Shown here: piece by piece, positions 47,438-60,470 of the stretch
Layout: the number at the start of each line of letters is the position of its first letter
Numbering within the stretch: the first letter of the stretch is position 1
DNA from: Prochilodus magdalenae
Taxonomy: Eukaryota > Chordata > Actinopteri > Characiformes > Prochilodontidae
Length of the DNA stretch: 64,000 nt
Assembly (NCBI GenBank): GCA_024036415.1
Contig: JAMWET010000674.1
Coordinates: forward strand, 760,001 to 824,000
Direction of reading: 5' to 3'
Notes under the pieces: model-generated
Database searches by the model: none
What the model was told of the DNA's origin: nothing
Seen by the model: the letters and a program-made list of their open reading frames with translations, nothing else
Position numbers and translations under genes: made by a program

Positions 47438-47576
47438 TACATATATATATATAAATAAAAGATTGATCCTGACCTACATCAAATAGAACATATACTGTAA
47501 ATATTTGCTTTCTTTCACCTATAGCACTCACCTATACTACTCAACAGCACACATATTGTTCTTGTTGTAACCAAAA

Positions 47577-47790
47577 TCCAAAATAATAACTTTACAGGAG
47601 CAGGATTTGTTTTTGTTTATGAACAAACATGCCATATGAAATTTTATTTCATGTAATTTTGAGCCACTTGTGTCGCTTCATTCATCATAAAATGTTCATA
47701 CAATGTAAAGGCTGCCGGCGTTTTTAAATTGTATTAAAAAATAAAAAATGAAAAACAAAACAGAGTTACAAGGTTTTGATATGACAGTGA
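47577..47790 (+). mobile_element. MITE family M1, degenerate copy
   Basis: The left-end text ('aaatccaaaataataactttacaggag') and interior landmarks ('cattcatcataaaatgttcatacaatgtaaagg') match the family. The right end survives only as 'aaacagagttacaaggttttgatatgacag'. Confidence 0.45.
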
Positions 47791-47869
47791 TATACAGTAT
47801 ACACACAGCCAAACGAATTGGTTCCTTGATATGTCCCTTTTTTCCCTCCCTCTCTACTTACGTTACTCT

Positions 47870-48200
47870 CCAATGACAGGCTATGAGAATATATTTGTGT
47901 TGTGCTTCCATTAGCGAGGCCTGTTGGTGCATAATCTTGTTAACTTCACTTTAATCTTGAATAATGCTGAGACTCTGGGGTTTGGTCCAGCACCAAGCAA
48001 CGGCAGTTCATTGTTTACTTCCATTTTTTTAATCTATTTTTGAATCCCGTTATTTGTCTGCGATAAGGCCTCTGAGCATTTCTAGGCCTTTCCCACGGAT
48101 GCCTTGTTGTAAAACCCTTGTAGCTTCAAGCTGTGAGCCCTTTTTTCCAAGGGGTTAGGGAAGAGAAGGACACTTAAAACTTCAATTTAACATCCGCGTC
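47870..48200. other. Candidate conserved non-coding block
   Basis: Repeat-free sequence with TAAT-type cores (TTTTTTTAATC, CTTTAATCTTG) and no protein-like frame. The texture suggests regulatory DNA only. Confidence 0.2.
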
Positions 48201-49072
48201 CCTGGTGTCTGGATAGGGATTAAATGAGGACTCCACCATGTTTTAGTTCCAGATGAAGCCTCTAACCCACTGAGTCACTGCTGCATCCACTTTTTTAATA
48301 TCCATTACAGGAACAGATTTTCAGGAAACTCTTCATGTATTTAGGCCAAGTTTCTCAAAAACTTGCTAATAATAATGATTATAGTGCATTTTTTATGTCT
48401 AGGGCTTTCACTGGAGCCATAGATCTGGATTTCTGGATGATGAATTTCTTTGTAATCAAGTATCATAAATTGTTAATACTTTTTGTTGGAAGCAATTTAC
48501 AGCCATCATATGAATTTAATGAGCACTTACCTCAACACATGAGCTACTGCTTTAATGGGTTTCTTGATCAAGATCTAAAACTTTACCTGTAAGTTTGAAG
48601 GTGCACCCCCTCCTGGGACTGATTTTGAAACTAAATTTGCCAACTCAGGGTGTCAAAGAGAATGCTAGGATGAGAGAGGGAGAGAAAGAGAGAGCAGTAG
48701 TGCACAGCTCTAATGAGTTATGTAATATCCCCATGTGGTTTCTCCTGTGATGTTGCACGGGGCAGGATTTTGGGGGAGTTAGGAGTAATCCTGGAGACTT
48801 GAGGGAGATTTACTCGCAGACGGGGTGGAGCCCCACAGTTGACAACTTCTTTATCAAGACACAAAGGCGTTCTGGATCCATACTGATGGCTCCTCTGAAG
48901 TGGCTGTGGAGGGAAGGCCGAGAGGTTACCATTAGAAAAAACACCTTATGTAAAACAGTCATGTGAAGAAGTAAGTGCACCCATTGAAAACATTTTCTTT
49001 TTCTTTTTCAACGTATTTGAAGAAACAGATAACAAGTCTGTATTTGAAAAGTAGTGATAGAATGTGGTAAAA
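48201..49072. other. Non-coding stretch, nothing recognised
   Basis: No supported gene. The 85-codon frame at 48335-48592 has no motif and an AT-rich composition. Confidence 0.4.
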
Positions 49073-49665
49073 TTACACTCATCAATAAAAGAATAGTTGC
49101 AGCCAGAAGCAATTAACCCACAGAAATGAAATTAGGTCTGTCATCACGAGACACGCAAATGATTTAACTTTCACGCTCGGCTGTGCATTTGACATAAGCA
49201 AGGAGGGCCTTATCGCTGTACCTCACTGGCCTAACAGCCATGACTGCAGACATTCAGTGAGCTGTGATGCCCTCCATAAGTCATCTTGTTAGTGCCACCA
49301 TCACTGGCAGACTGGCAGGACTACATGCACACAGACCATTACGACGACTGCCCAGAACACCACATCAGCAAGGTCTTTAATGACTGCCAGGCATCCTGCC
49401 AGCCTGCCATGGAGTGACTCAGGTTTATCTTAAGTGATAAGTCCCACTTTTATCTTGATGGACACGACCGGTGTGTGGAGGCACCATGGTCAACGCCAAG
49501 GTGAATGTTTGTTGTCACTTGTCACATGTCCTGAAGGTCTGGTGTTCCTCCACCTCCACCCGACCACAAAATCTGCAGGAACTGTGTGACAATATTCAAG
49601 CTGCAAGGAATGGACTCTACAGGACACCTTTAGGAACCTCTACAAGTCCAATATATATGCATTAA
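49073..49665 (+). mobile_element. Tc1-like relic, lineage D, copy 1
   Basis: It starts with TTACACTCATCAA, shared with the copy at 63584. Shared landmarks are 'gagacacgcaaatgattta', 'gccttatcgctgtacctc', 'gacattcagtgagctgtgat' and 'gtgtggaggcaccatggt'. A readable piece, F-Y-L-D-G-H-D-R-C-V-W-R near 49455, matches the D-E-S-R-F-x-L-D-G-H-D region around the first catalytic Asp of Tc1 transposases, but the D-E-S step is changed to D-K-S. Large deletions and stops remove any frame. Confidence 0.65.
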
Positions 49666-51006
49666 GATTATAGAAGAATAACATTGAGTTCAATAAATGT
49701 ACTGTAATGTATAGTCTTATGTAATCTATATGTGTATACATGATCTATAATTGATCTATTCTGCTGCTTGGGAATTCAAATTTGCTATCTATAGTAAGTT
49801 AGAAAGATTCTGCACCTCCGACAATGCAGCAGGGCATTCAGGGCACGTCTGAGCTGCCAGTGAAAATAAAGTTCACTAGATCACAGTTCACTCGGCCTCA
49901 CGCTCTAATCACTCAGGGGATGGCGACTGTCCATCAGCAAGCTGACAGCCACCACCAGGGCTAACCGCAGAGATCAGTGCCTGTCACTCTCTGCATGTGA
50001 GTAGGGACTGTTGCTTTTAAATGCGGCACATTGTAAAGATTCTAAGCAGCAGGTCAGGTGCTTACAAACAGTGTATCTTATGCTCAAGCATTAGCATGTA
50101 CTTTTGACAAAAATAAGTTATTGGTCTTATAACACATCCTTCATACAGTCTTAACATGAGCTAATCAGTTGGATCACATATGCTAGCAGCAGGGAAAACA
50201 CAAACATGCAGGGCAGTGGGCCTCCTGAACCAGGACTGGGAATCAGTGCTTTAGGGAACTAACAGTAGATCCACTTGTGATTTTTTTTTTCAGGGCTGCT
50301 AAATGTAAACTGTTTTGATTGGTTCCCTTGTAATGTGCCTTACCTGGACTGAAACTCCCCTTATAGCCTCAGTGTTGATCAGCGAGGCTAAACTGCTGTA
50401 GCCTGAAAAACTGTGTTGAGAATATGTAAATGTGTTGGGGTTTTGTGACATCACAAAATTATGAATTCAAAATAAGCTATTTGTTGCAGTGTGGTTTTCA
50501 CATATGGACTAAAGAGCAAACAATATGCTTTGAAACATTGAACATTTCCATTGAATTATCCATGAAATGGGCCATTTAAATGTGTATGGCGGATAAAGGA
50601 AACATTAGTTCTGGTAAGATGAGTGGCTTTTTCCAGATATGCTAATTAATAGAAAGAGCCATGAAGTTAATTTCTCAGTGTCAAGATGCATGGCAGGCAC
50701 ATGTGTCCATATGTGGCTTGAGAAAACAGGCGTGAGTAAACCTCTAATGCCCAAACGTCCAAGGGTAATCTCCATTCGAATGAACTGTTCTGTTCCTCAG
50801 CCTGTGCAAATTTCCTGCAAATTCCCAACTTCAAGTTGTCTCCGCATAATCTAGGATTATGCCTGCTAGATAAAGAAAATGAGGCAATCCATCTTCTTTA
50901 AGAGGTTTAATCTTTTATGAAATAGACTGGATTATTTCCTCGGGTAAGGGTTTATGACCAGGCTTAATTCCAGGAAAGGTTTCCGTTCCGTTTTCATGTC
51001 TCTGCA
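49666..51006. other. Non-coding stretch, nothing recognised
   Basis: Unique-looking sequence with no supported gene or repeat. Confidence 0.4.
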
Positions 51007-51114
51007 ACCCCCTCTGTCCACGCACCCCGCCACCCTCCCCCCTCCAATACCACACTATGACCACCATCACCCCTACTCCACCACCCCCCACCTGTCCTCC
51101 CACTTGCTCCCTCC
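51007..51114. other. C-rich strand-biased tract (G-rich on the minus strand)
   Basis: Over about 108 bp the + strand is dominated by C with runs of 3-6 (CCCCC, CACCCCGCC, CCCTCCCCCCTCC, CACCCCCC) and almost no G. The reverse strand therefore carries several G-runs, some close enough for a G-quadruplex with one long loop or a two-tetrad form. It gives chance open frames on both strands. Confidence 0.6.
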
Positions 51115-51894
51115 TATGGCTCCAGGGACAATTGATTAATGGCTATCATTTGACCCGTTATGGCAACAGTCTGCCAAAAAGTCAAGATTAAGTGCCAATG
51201 TCTGGGCTGACGGGGGCCCCTGCTGCTAATTTTACATGATGTATGGGGGCAATAGTATTGTAGCATCTAGTCTTTAAGACAGGAGCACCGGGAGCTCTTC
51301 CTCCTGTCTGATAGACGTGTAGTCCTGTAGGCATGATATACTGTTGTATATGTGTTTGCATGTATATGTGAATTTCATGGTCCACATGATCCTTAATTTG
51401 ACCCCTTATTTTGACCCTGTTGAAACAACTGTAACCAAACTCATAAAAATGACACACACAACATGGGCACTCTGGCGTAGCAGACGAGCGTTTGTTAACA
51501 CTGTTCACTTGAACATCTAACACTAAAATATTCTAACTTGTAGATGCACCTTGTGAATGTAGCCCATCTGTTGAAGCACAACTTGTGTTCATTTTCCTCT
51601 AGCTCTTCATCAGTGGGAGCTCTCTGCCCTGAACATCTTTGTTGTCTGAATACTTTTTGGTTGCTGGACTCTACACTGATGTGTGCCACGTTTACCTGTC
51701 AGTGTCTATGCTCAGAAGAGCTCACCACTCATGAAATAACTGGTCAACAGCTGTGCTGTGTACAGAAACCGGCCAACAAGAAATGAGGTAGAAGATGTTT
51801 GACAAAATACCACAGATGGGCTCCAGTGTGTAACTGTACACCTCACTGGTCACTTTGTCAGGCACCTTGTATCAACACTTGTTATCCATTTGAC
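51115..51894. other. Non-coding stretch, nothing recognised
   Basis: No supported gene. Overlapping sense and antisense frames around 51188-51786 lack motifs. Confidence 0.4.
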
Positions 51895-52048
51895 CACGTC
51901 CACTTTCCATCTAGGTGCACTTTGTAGTTCTACAATTACAGACTGTAGTCCATCTGTTTCTCTGCATACTTCGCTAGTTTCATACAGCTACACCACTAAG
52001 CAGATACTGTCTGAAGGGTGAATCATTCTTAGCTCTCAGTGACACTCA
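51895..52048 (-). repeat. Interspersed repeat family R1, fragment
   Basis: It contains 'gtgcactttgtagttctac', 'cagactgtagtccatctg' and 'tttctctgcatacttcgctag' and then a decayed 'gaatcattcttagctctcag'. These blocks are shared with the copies at 1578, 38738 and 41322. Confidence 0.6.
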
Positions 52049-53594
52049 GAGTCAAAGTTTGGTGCCAAACTTTACATTTACAGACCAAAGTAATGGCAGA
52101 GAATTTGCAGCGGAACCATCCAGACATCCGTTCAGTAAGACACCATAGATTTGCAAAACAATGAAGCAAAGAAAGATGTGTAAAGTCAAAAGTTTCCAAC
52201 ACATATGTTGTGTGTGCATGTGTGTGTAGGGGGGTATAGGTTATATCTATCTTAATTTGAATGGGGTCTTCATCTATTCAACAGAAAGGGGGAGAAAAGT
52301 TGTTTTGTTCTTATTCTATCAAACCATCATTATAATCTCAGAAGAAAGAATGACAACCGCCCTCAATGCTCTCATATGAAAACAGAAGCAGAGTATTCTC
52401 AAAACTCTCTAAATGGTTTGGTGTTCGGTAAACAAAGGACATTGGGGAGCTTTCGGTATTGATAGGCCAAACAACAGTTTGCCCAAGGAGGATTGTGGGA
52501 TGCTTAAGCGCTCGGCTTTGAAGAACTGAGCAGGATTTTCTCCAGTGGCTTCTCTGAAGCATGTTACGTTATGACGTGATTAGTGAGAGCACTCATTACA
52601 AATGCATTTACAGCCCTCTTTGAACTCCCGCACTGAACACGATCAGAATAACATTGTAGTTATGGATTTGAGTGTGAGAGAGAATGTGCTGAATTTGGCA
52701 GAGGGTAGTTGAAAGACGGAGAGAAATGGCGGGCTATGCCTGTCATTATAAAAGAACTGTTGTTTTATTACCATAAGTACTAATGCAAAATGGAATGTGA
52801 GCTGTGCCAGGAAGACTCCAATGCTGTGTCACTCATTCATTCATTACTCAGGTCAGTTGAGGCATACCACCTGTCTTAAAAAGGATTCAACTCACGGTCC
52901 CGCTCTGCTGCTTTCAGGTGCAGACGTTTAACCTTCTCCTTCTTTCTCCCCCCTTCCACCAGTTTGGTCCCTGCCCTGTCGTTCAGGGAGTATGCCCCGC
53001 TACTAACTGGGCCCAGGACGAGGCCTACACCGACTCTTTACTCCTTAAGATTTGTTACCCTTCACACTGTATACCTTATTAGGCATTACAATATCTGAGT
53101 CTTTATCCAGTGTATATAATGTAGCTCAATTTTACAGAATACAGCTTTATATTATACCTGTAGATGTTAAAGATTTGATGCGCAGTCTGCATATATATAC
53201 GTGTGTCCGTGTATGTGTATGTGTATGTGGGTATACGTCTATTAACTCAATTAACTTTCCATAAAATAAAGTCTAATTGGTTGTTACTGAAGAATCTGTG
53301 GATTTTCCTGATCCAGTAATTTGCATGATAATGAACTACAAACAGCTGCATGCATGACAACGTGCAGTGACTGTCAATACGGAGGAAAGATTTGAATATT
53401 AATGAGCAATATTTGTTAATAATCAAGCGTGGCACTTTCAAGTACATGTGCAGAGTATGTTATAATGATGGAAATATTGTTGTTTATCATTATTATGTTT
53501 TTTGTCATTTTAATATCACTCACATGTGACAGCGCTTTAGAAGAAAAAAGCTACATACTGAGCCAACAAGAAAACAGGAGAGGAGAGAGTGGAA
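52049..53594. other. Non-coding stretch, nothing recognised
   Basis: About 1.5 kb of unique-looking sequence with a GTGTATGTGTATGTG-like run near 53205-53230. No gene supported. Confidence 0.4.
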
Positions 53595-53694
53595 TCCCCA
53601 GCACTCTAGACAATCTGCAGCGTTACCTGGCTAGTCAGACCCCTAATGAGCTTGTTGATTAACTTTGGCTTTATCAGATGAGTACAACCTTTGA

Positions 53695-54940
<1,246 letters not shown>

Positions 54941-55598
54941 ATTGAAATCGGTTTGGCATTAGTGATGTTTCATTCTTACTGATGACCGGAGGTCTAATTC
55001 CAAACACTGGGATTACAGCCTCTCCATTATGGCCCCTCCACTGTAGCCCCTCCGCTCCCCTGATTTGTTATCTGTTTTCTAAGATCATCAGAAGAATAAT
55101 GTATTTAGAGGATTAAACATTTTCCTATTACACAGTGGAGAGACTTTCTGCTCCCCTCAAAATCTCACTCATCTTTATTGTTGATGTGAGACCTCCATGA
55201 CTGTCAGGTGTGGGGCAGGCAGGGCGGTGATCAGGGGGTGTTTTAGATCAGTACTTAACACACCATGCTGTGAGGTATTTGATACAGTTCTGCATACAGC
55301 TAAAGACTTGCTTTGTCTGTGTAACATTTTCACATTAACAACAATATAACTTAAAAGCTACAGTTAGCATGACAGCATCAGCAGCGTAGCAGCGTAGCAG
55401 CGTAGCAGCCCTCACGCTCAGCTTTCCGCTTGCACATCCAAGTTCAAAGTTCAAAGGCTGTTACTGGATACACAAATTAGCAGCCAAAGAGCCGGTGCTG
55501 TCAGCAGATCCTGTACTGTATTTGAATAGTTAGGATTCTTTGAAATTCAAGTGGGGATCTGTAAATTATAGTTTATAGTGATCCCAACCAACCAACCA
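54941..55598. other. Non-coding spacer between purine and pyrimidine tracts
   Basis: Ordinary mixed sequence, with a small run of GTAGCAGC units at 55384-55410 and a CAAAGTTCAAAGG doublet near 55443. No gene. Confidence 0.4.
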
Positions 55599-55599
55599 A

Positions 55600-55634
<35 letters not shown>

Positions 55635-55636
55635 AT
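55599..55636. repeat. (AAAT)n microsatellite
   Basis: About nine AAAT units, preceded by an (ACCA)n-like run. Confidence 0.9.
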
Positions 55637-55934
55637 GTTGTTCATTCTCTCTATGGAAACACAATTGACTCTTGTATTTGTGACAGTGATAGTGCTGTTA
55701 AAACATCTAAAATATGAAATTTAACATGATTGACAAGTAATTCTGTATAAGCCAAGCTTTCTAAACAGACCCCAGACTGCAGTGCGGTACTACATGTCAT
55801 CGCTGATGTAAGAAGACCTTGTATTCCTGAAATATTACTAAAAATATTACAGGTGAGAAAAATAACCATAACCTCTTAAATCAGGGTCAGATAAAGATCA
55901 GTGGCAGCTCCGGGTGGGAGAGTCAGGATTTCCC

Positions 55935-56216
55935 TCTTTCACAGTGTAGTTTTTCTCTCTTTTCTCTCTCTCCGTTTATCTCTGTTCTCCCTCTGTCCAT
56001 CTAACTCTCTCTTCTCTCTCTGTCTAGATCTTTTTCTCTTTGTTCTTCCAATTCTTTCTTTCAACTCTCTCTGACACTCTCTCTCATCTCTTATCTCCCT
56101 TTCTCTCTTTTTGTAACTCTCGCACCTTTCACTTTTTTACTTTATAGTTCTTTCTCACATTTAATTCTCTCTTCCTTCTCTTGCCCTATTAACCCTTCTC
56201 TTCTTTCTGTGTCTAG

Positions 56217-56254
<38 letters not shown>

Positions 56255-56317
56255 AACTCTCACCTCTCTTTGACACTTCTCTTATCTCCCTCTATTTATT
56301 TCTAATTTTCTCACATC

Positions 56318-56394
<77 letters not shown>

Positions 56395-56725
56395 CTCTCT
56401 CTCTCTCTCTCTCTCTCTCTCACTATTTTTCTCTTACTCACACCCTCTCTCCCTTTCTCCCACACTTCTTTCTCAATGTTTCTTCTTTTTCTATTTGGAC
56501 CCTCTCTCTCCCTCTCCAGCTCTTTCTGTCCTCTGTCTTACTCTAGCTCACAAACACACGCACACACACTTAGGGTGTTAGTTATACTTAGTTATTTCTC
56601 TCTAACTTATTCTGTTCCTACCCACTCTGTCTCTCTCTCATTCTCTGTCTTGTTCTTTCATTCCAACTTTTCTTCAATTCAACTCTCTCTCTCTTTCTCT
56701 CTCCCTCTCTCTCTCTCTCATGCCT
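55935..56725 (+). repeat. Large pyrimidine-rich tract (CT-dominated)
   Basis: About 0.8 kb in which the + strand is nearly all C and T, with a (CTTT)n array at 56217-56254, pure (CT)n arrays over 56321-56421, and degenerate CTCTT text on both sides. It is the strand complement in kind of the purine tract at 53.7-54.9 kb. The frame at 56476-56781 is a low-complexity artefact. Confidence 0.9.
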
Positions 56726-57199
56726 CGAGTAGCCTGAAAGCCTCTTGTTTTATGATAACAGGCTTATTATTACTGGTGTAAACTATGGAGACATAATGTC
56801 AGGCCTTAATGAGTAAATCCACAACACCACCACCAACCAGCTGAGCACTTATGCAACTTATGCAGCCCACCTTAGTGTCGTGTCAAGGAATTTTTGACCC
56901 TGCAATAAACCGCTTCATAACAGGGACTTTCCCAACCCCCAAAGCACTTTCAGAGACAGGGCTGAGAAAAAAGAAACACAGCCTCGTCTGCAGCCGAGGC
57001 GATGAGGGGATAAGCCAATGTAATGCAGGCTTCTTCAAACAGAGAGTCAAAGGTTAATAAAAGGGCACCTGGATGGGAGGATGAAGACATGGCAGCCCAA
57101 GGAGCAGGCGGGATTAACCAGCTCACATATCAAAGAGCTCCCAGAGCAGAGGGGCTCAACGCCTAGATCAGCTCGGGAAAAGCAGCCTCCGTCACGTCC
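56726..57199. other. Non-coding stretch, nothing recognised
   Basis: Mixed composition, repeat-free. No supported gene. Confidence 0.35.
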
Positions 57200-57435
57200 A
57201 CTGAGGGCTTTTTCTCCTCCTTCTTCGTCTCCCTGACTGTTTAATCACTAAGCCAAACTACAGCTGTGATGTGAGTTATGATAAGATCACTAGGATCTCA
57301 TGATCTCATGACTGCAAAGGGTTAAAGGTCAAGTCTGGGTGGAGTTTGCGGTGGAAAGAGTTCTTACAACTTTGCTGTTATGAATTCCAGCAAAACTGTT
57401 AACATTCTTTCCAGTTTAGGATTATTATGAACTTT
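57200..57435 (+). repeat. Old tandem duplication, unit 1
   Basis: It reads 'tctcctccttcttcgtctccctgactgtttaatcac(t)aagccaaact' and later 'ccagtttaggattattatgaac'. The same series recurs in the next unit about 245-285 bp downstream with many changes. Confidence 0.55.
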
Positions 57436-57477
57436 TATGAACTAATAGAGCTAGTAAGTGTAAGTAAGTTCATATAA

Positions 57478-57680
57478 GACCACCCTCTCCTCCTCCTCCA
57501 GCGTCTCCTCCAATTCTCCAACTGTTTAATCACCAAGTCAAATTGCACAAACAAAGAAACTGCTGGTGTTCTCAGAACAATTGACTGACCATCCCAGTGT
57601 CCAGACGTTAGCATCAATACACATGTCAGGGATGGTAAGAAGTGAAACATGCAACCAACTTTAGGATTATGTTATGATCT
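57478..57680 (+). repeat. Old tandem duplication, unit 2
   Basis: It reads 'tctcctcctcctccagcgtctcctccaattctccaactgtttaatcac(c)aagtcaaatt' and later 'ccaactttaggattatgttatga', collinear with unit 1 but shorter in the middle. Confidence 0.55.
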
Positions 57681-58846
57681 ATTTAAACTGGTATTATATA
57701 AGAACTGCATAATTGGTTGATCTTGTGGTCCTCTAACAGTTGCAGAGCGTATATCATGTTTGCCCACTGTTGTAAACACTTGACACACTTTGATCACATG
57801 ATTCTTCTGAGGCATAACTGGACCGAACAGTCTGGATATCTGGACATGTCCACAATGTAAAAGCTCAGCAGTGGTCTCATACTGGACTTATGTAGCCATT
57901 TATTGGTGATTTGCATACAAGACATTAACTGAAACTTACAACAGCTAGCAGCTTGATGGTCCGTTTTTACTGAGATATGGAAAAGCATTTGCCTAATTCA
58001 GCAGCTGTAGGTCTGGCAGATGACTACAGCATGACATGAGTGCCCAAATAAAGATACAATAGCATAGTTTTTCCCATGAGCCTAAATTATATATCCTATA
58101 GGTCTTCTTACCATAATACTTTTTACACTCACTGTAATGAAAATGCGCTACTCAATACCTTTCATACACTAAATTCAGTTTTAGACATTGCTTTTTCAAA
58201 TGTACAGTATTTTGTCTGACACTGGAAAGGATGATTAAGCAGTGACTAGTTGATAGTAATGTTAATTGCTTCCAGTTCCAGAATTCCAGTTGATCATATG
58301 TCCAATAAACAACATGTACTGATGCAGCGCCATGCAAGTTGGTCCCATATATGAGAACCTGTGCTGAATGTTCCTGGAGCTTTTACGCTCAGCAGGGTTC
58401 TAATCTCTGTTTGGTGAATGACTAGAGCCTAGTATTTTTATCTGCCTTGAGAAAAACACTAGGTTCCTAAAAGTCTCATAGGTACATTAAGTCTCATAAA
58501 GTAACCTAAGTAATTTATGAATATGAATAGACATATGCATTCATAAGCATAAACAAATAAATGTTAAACACAGTCTCTTGTGATAAGATTACTTGCAATA
58601 TAATATAAAATGTGATCTGAAACCTCCGTCTGTAAAGTATAGTAAGTGAGTATAGGCCTGCCTGGCAAATACATGCAGTGTTCTATAATTCACCAAAGGC
58701 GTATGGCTGGTACTGCCCCGAGTGTTGAGGCAGAAAGAGTCTACTGCCCTCGATGCATTAAGGTTCTTTTTTTTAAGGACTTTTTAGGCTTTGCAACTTA
58801 ACAGCGATATTGCATTTCTAAGCGATACAGAGAGAGATGGGGTGGA
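57681..58846. other. Non-coding stretch, nothing recognised
   Basis: AT-rich sequence without a supported gene or repeat. Confidence 0.4.
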
Positions 58847-58889
58847 GAAAAGAAAGAAAGAAAGACAGAAAGAAAGAAAGAACGAAAAA
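58847..58889. repeat. (GAAA)n microsatellite
   Basis: About 43 bp of GAAA units with GACA and AACG interruptions. Confidence 0.88.
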
Positions 58890-58899
58890 CACAAAACCT

Positions 58900-59700
58900 T
58901 ATTACATCTGGAGATTACATGCCTGTCGCAGGCACAGATTCTGTAATAATCTTCGGGTATCTGCTTTTGAGAGATGAAACAGCACATTTAGATCAAAATG
59001 TATTGCTCTTATAAACCTTCCAGAAGCTATCGAAAGCTTGTTTCTGTAAATGAAGCAGTCATCATCTCTTAGTTCAGCGGAATTGCAGAGGGAACATGAT
59101 ATTGGCTGGGCTGGGAGAAGAAGAAGAGTATCAAACACTGCGAATGCGAGACTTCCAGGACCACTATTTATTTCTCCTCTTGTCATCAGTGTGAATAATT
59201 GATGGCGCATAGGAAAAACAATAACATGAAATCCGTGTCAAGGCTATGAAATATTTGTGAATTTGTCTCAGTTGGAGAGAGGGAAATCAGATGTGTGAAA
59301 GGCGTTGTGAAAGCTTCTCTCTTGAAAAATAAAGATCCGGAATTGTAATAACAGTTCAGAGCTTTGTGGGGGATATGAATATTTTAATGAGCTCAAGATC
59401 AATAGCTTCCCAACTGCATCATGATGGCCAAACACAGGTTATGTTTTTGCTCAGAGCTTTCAATGACTTGCAGATTTACCTTGCAATTATTTAGTGTTAT
59501 GGCTGATCTTCACTATTAGCGGTGACGCGCAGAAGCTGAAAATCAGCTTGCATTAATGGCTGCGCATTTATTCACTGGGGCTGGGAACCAAGCCTGGTCA
59601 AAGAGCTTACAAATTCAGAAACAAATCCTAATGCTCTATGGAGCGCATCCAGATGCTGTTTCTTTATGGACTCAAGGTGCCAATAGTCTTCTGCATGCCA
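58900..59700. other. Best candidate conserved non-coding block
   Basis: About 800 bp free of transposons and simple repeats, in the middle of repeat-rich DNA. It has many homeodomain-type cores (GTAATAATC, TGAATAATTG, TTTTAATGAGC, GCATTAATGG, GCAATTATTTAG), a 7-bp inverted pair AAGCTGA/TCAGCTT with a 3-bp spacer (59533-59549) and no protein-like frame. This texture is what deeply conserved developmental enhancers look like. Conservation is untested. Confidence 0.3.
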
Positions 59701-60244
59701 AACATAATTCTGTAATTTCCTGGTTACCATAAAACTGGGTGCCACATTCATCTTTATATTATTCTAATATAGTTACTGGGAGTGTAAATCTATAAAGTGC
59801 CAAATTGATTACAATAATTTAGGAAATGCTTTAAAGCATTACAAAAAATATCTAATTCAGTTTGATTTGATCATTTTGGTACAGAATTTGATAATATGAT
59901 TTATGCATGCTCCACCTACAAAGGTGTTCTTTAGTAGCAGCTGTTGCAGCTCACAAGATGGCTTTACGAAGCTTTACAGAACACTGACAAAAATCCCAAC
60001 TAATGAGAAGTTGTAGTGCAATGTATTTTAAGAAAGTATGAAAATTTAGAGTGTTATTAATTTCAAATGATATTTAAATATGTGAATGTATCACACAGTA
60101 TTAGAAATTTGCTATTGTTTCCATCCTACAACTATATATTTGCTATATAATGTAAAAACTATATACCTAAAATCCATATACTACCCGTTTCACTAAGCAA
60201 GTATAAAGTAACTTATAAATATGAACAAAAGGTATGTATAGGTG
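59701..60244. other. AT-rich non-coding stretch
   Basis: No gene or nameable repeat. Confidence 0.4.
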
Positions 60245-60350
60245 ACCCACATAGGGGATTGAACCTTAGTCTTCAGCAGAGCAGGGGGGGCGGAGGTGAT
60301 GTGGTGGTCAGGCTTTACCCACTACACTGTACCAACCACCACATTCAAAT
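60245..60350 (-). mobile_element. tRNA-derived SINE head, copy 1
   Basis: On the reverse strand the order is TGGTACAGTGTAGTGGGTAA (A-box-like, as in tRNA-Val relatives), about 45 bp, then AAGGTTCAATCCCC (B-box-like GGTTCAATCC). Spacing and order fit an RNA polymerase III internal promoter. It does not fold as an intact tRNA by eye, so it is a SINE head rather than a tRNA gene. Confidence 0.5.
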
Positions 60351-60367
60351 ATATTACACAGGTAGGT

Positions 60368-60470
60368 GAAGGAGTCATCCCCAAGGACTCTTACTGGTGC
60401 TTAGACCAAATTCTACAGTCTGACAGGCGGAAGTGTCATCCACTACACTACACCAACCACTATTCATAGT
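60368..60470 (-). mobile_element. tRNA-derived SINE head, copy 2
   Basis: The reverse strand starts GTGGTTGGTGTAGTGTAGTG (A-box-like) followed by 'gcctgtcagactgtagaatt', a variant of copy 1. The B box is eroded. It lies directly next to copy 1 in the same orientation. Confidence 0.45.

Noticed and set aside
56476..56781. 101-codon frame in the CT-rich tract
   Set aside because: Low-complexity Ser/Leu/Phe translation of (CT)n sequence.
60245..60350. A functional tRNA gene on the reverse strand
   Set aside because: A- and B-box-like motifs are present, but I cannot form an acceptor stem or full cloverleaf, and adjacent degenerate copies point to a SINE.
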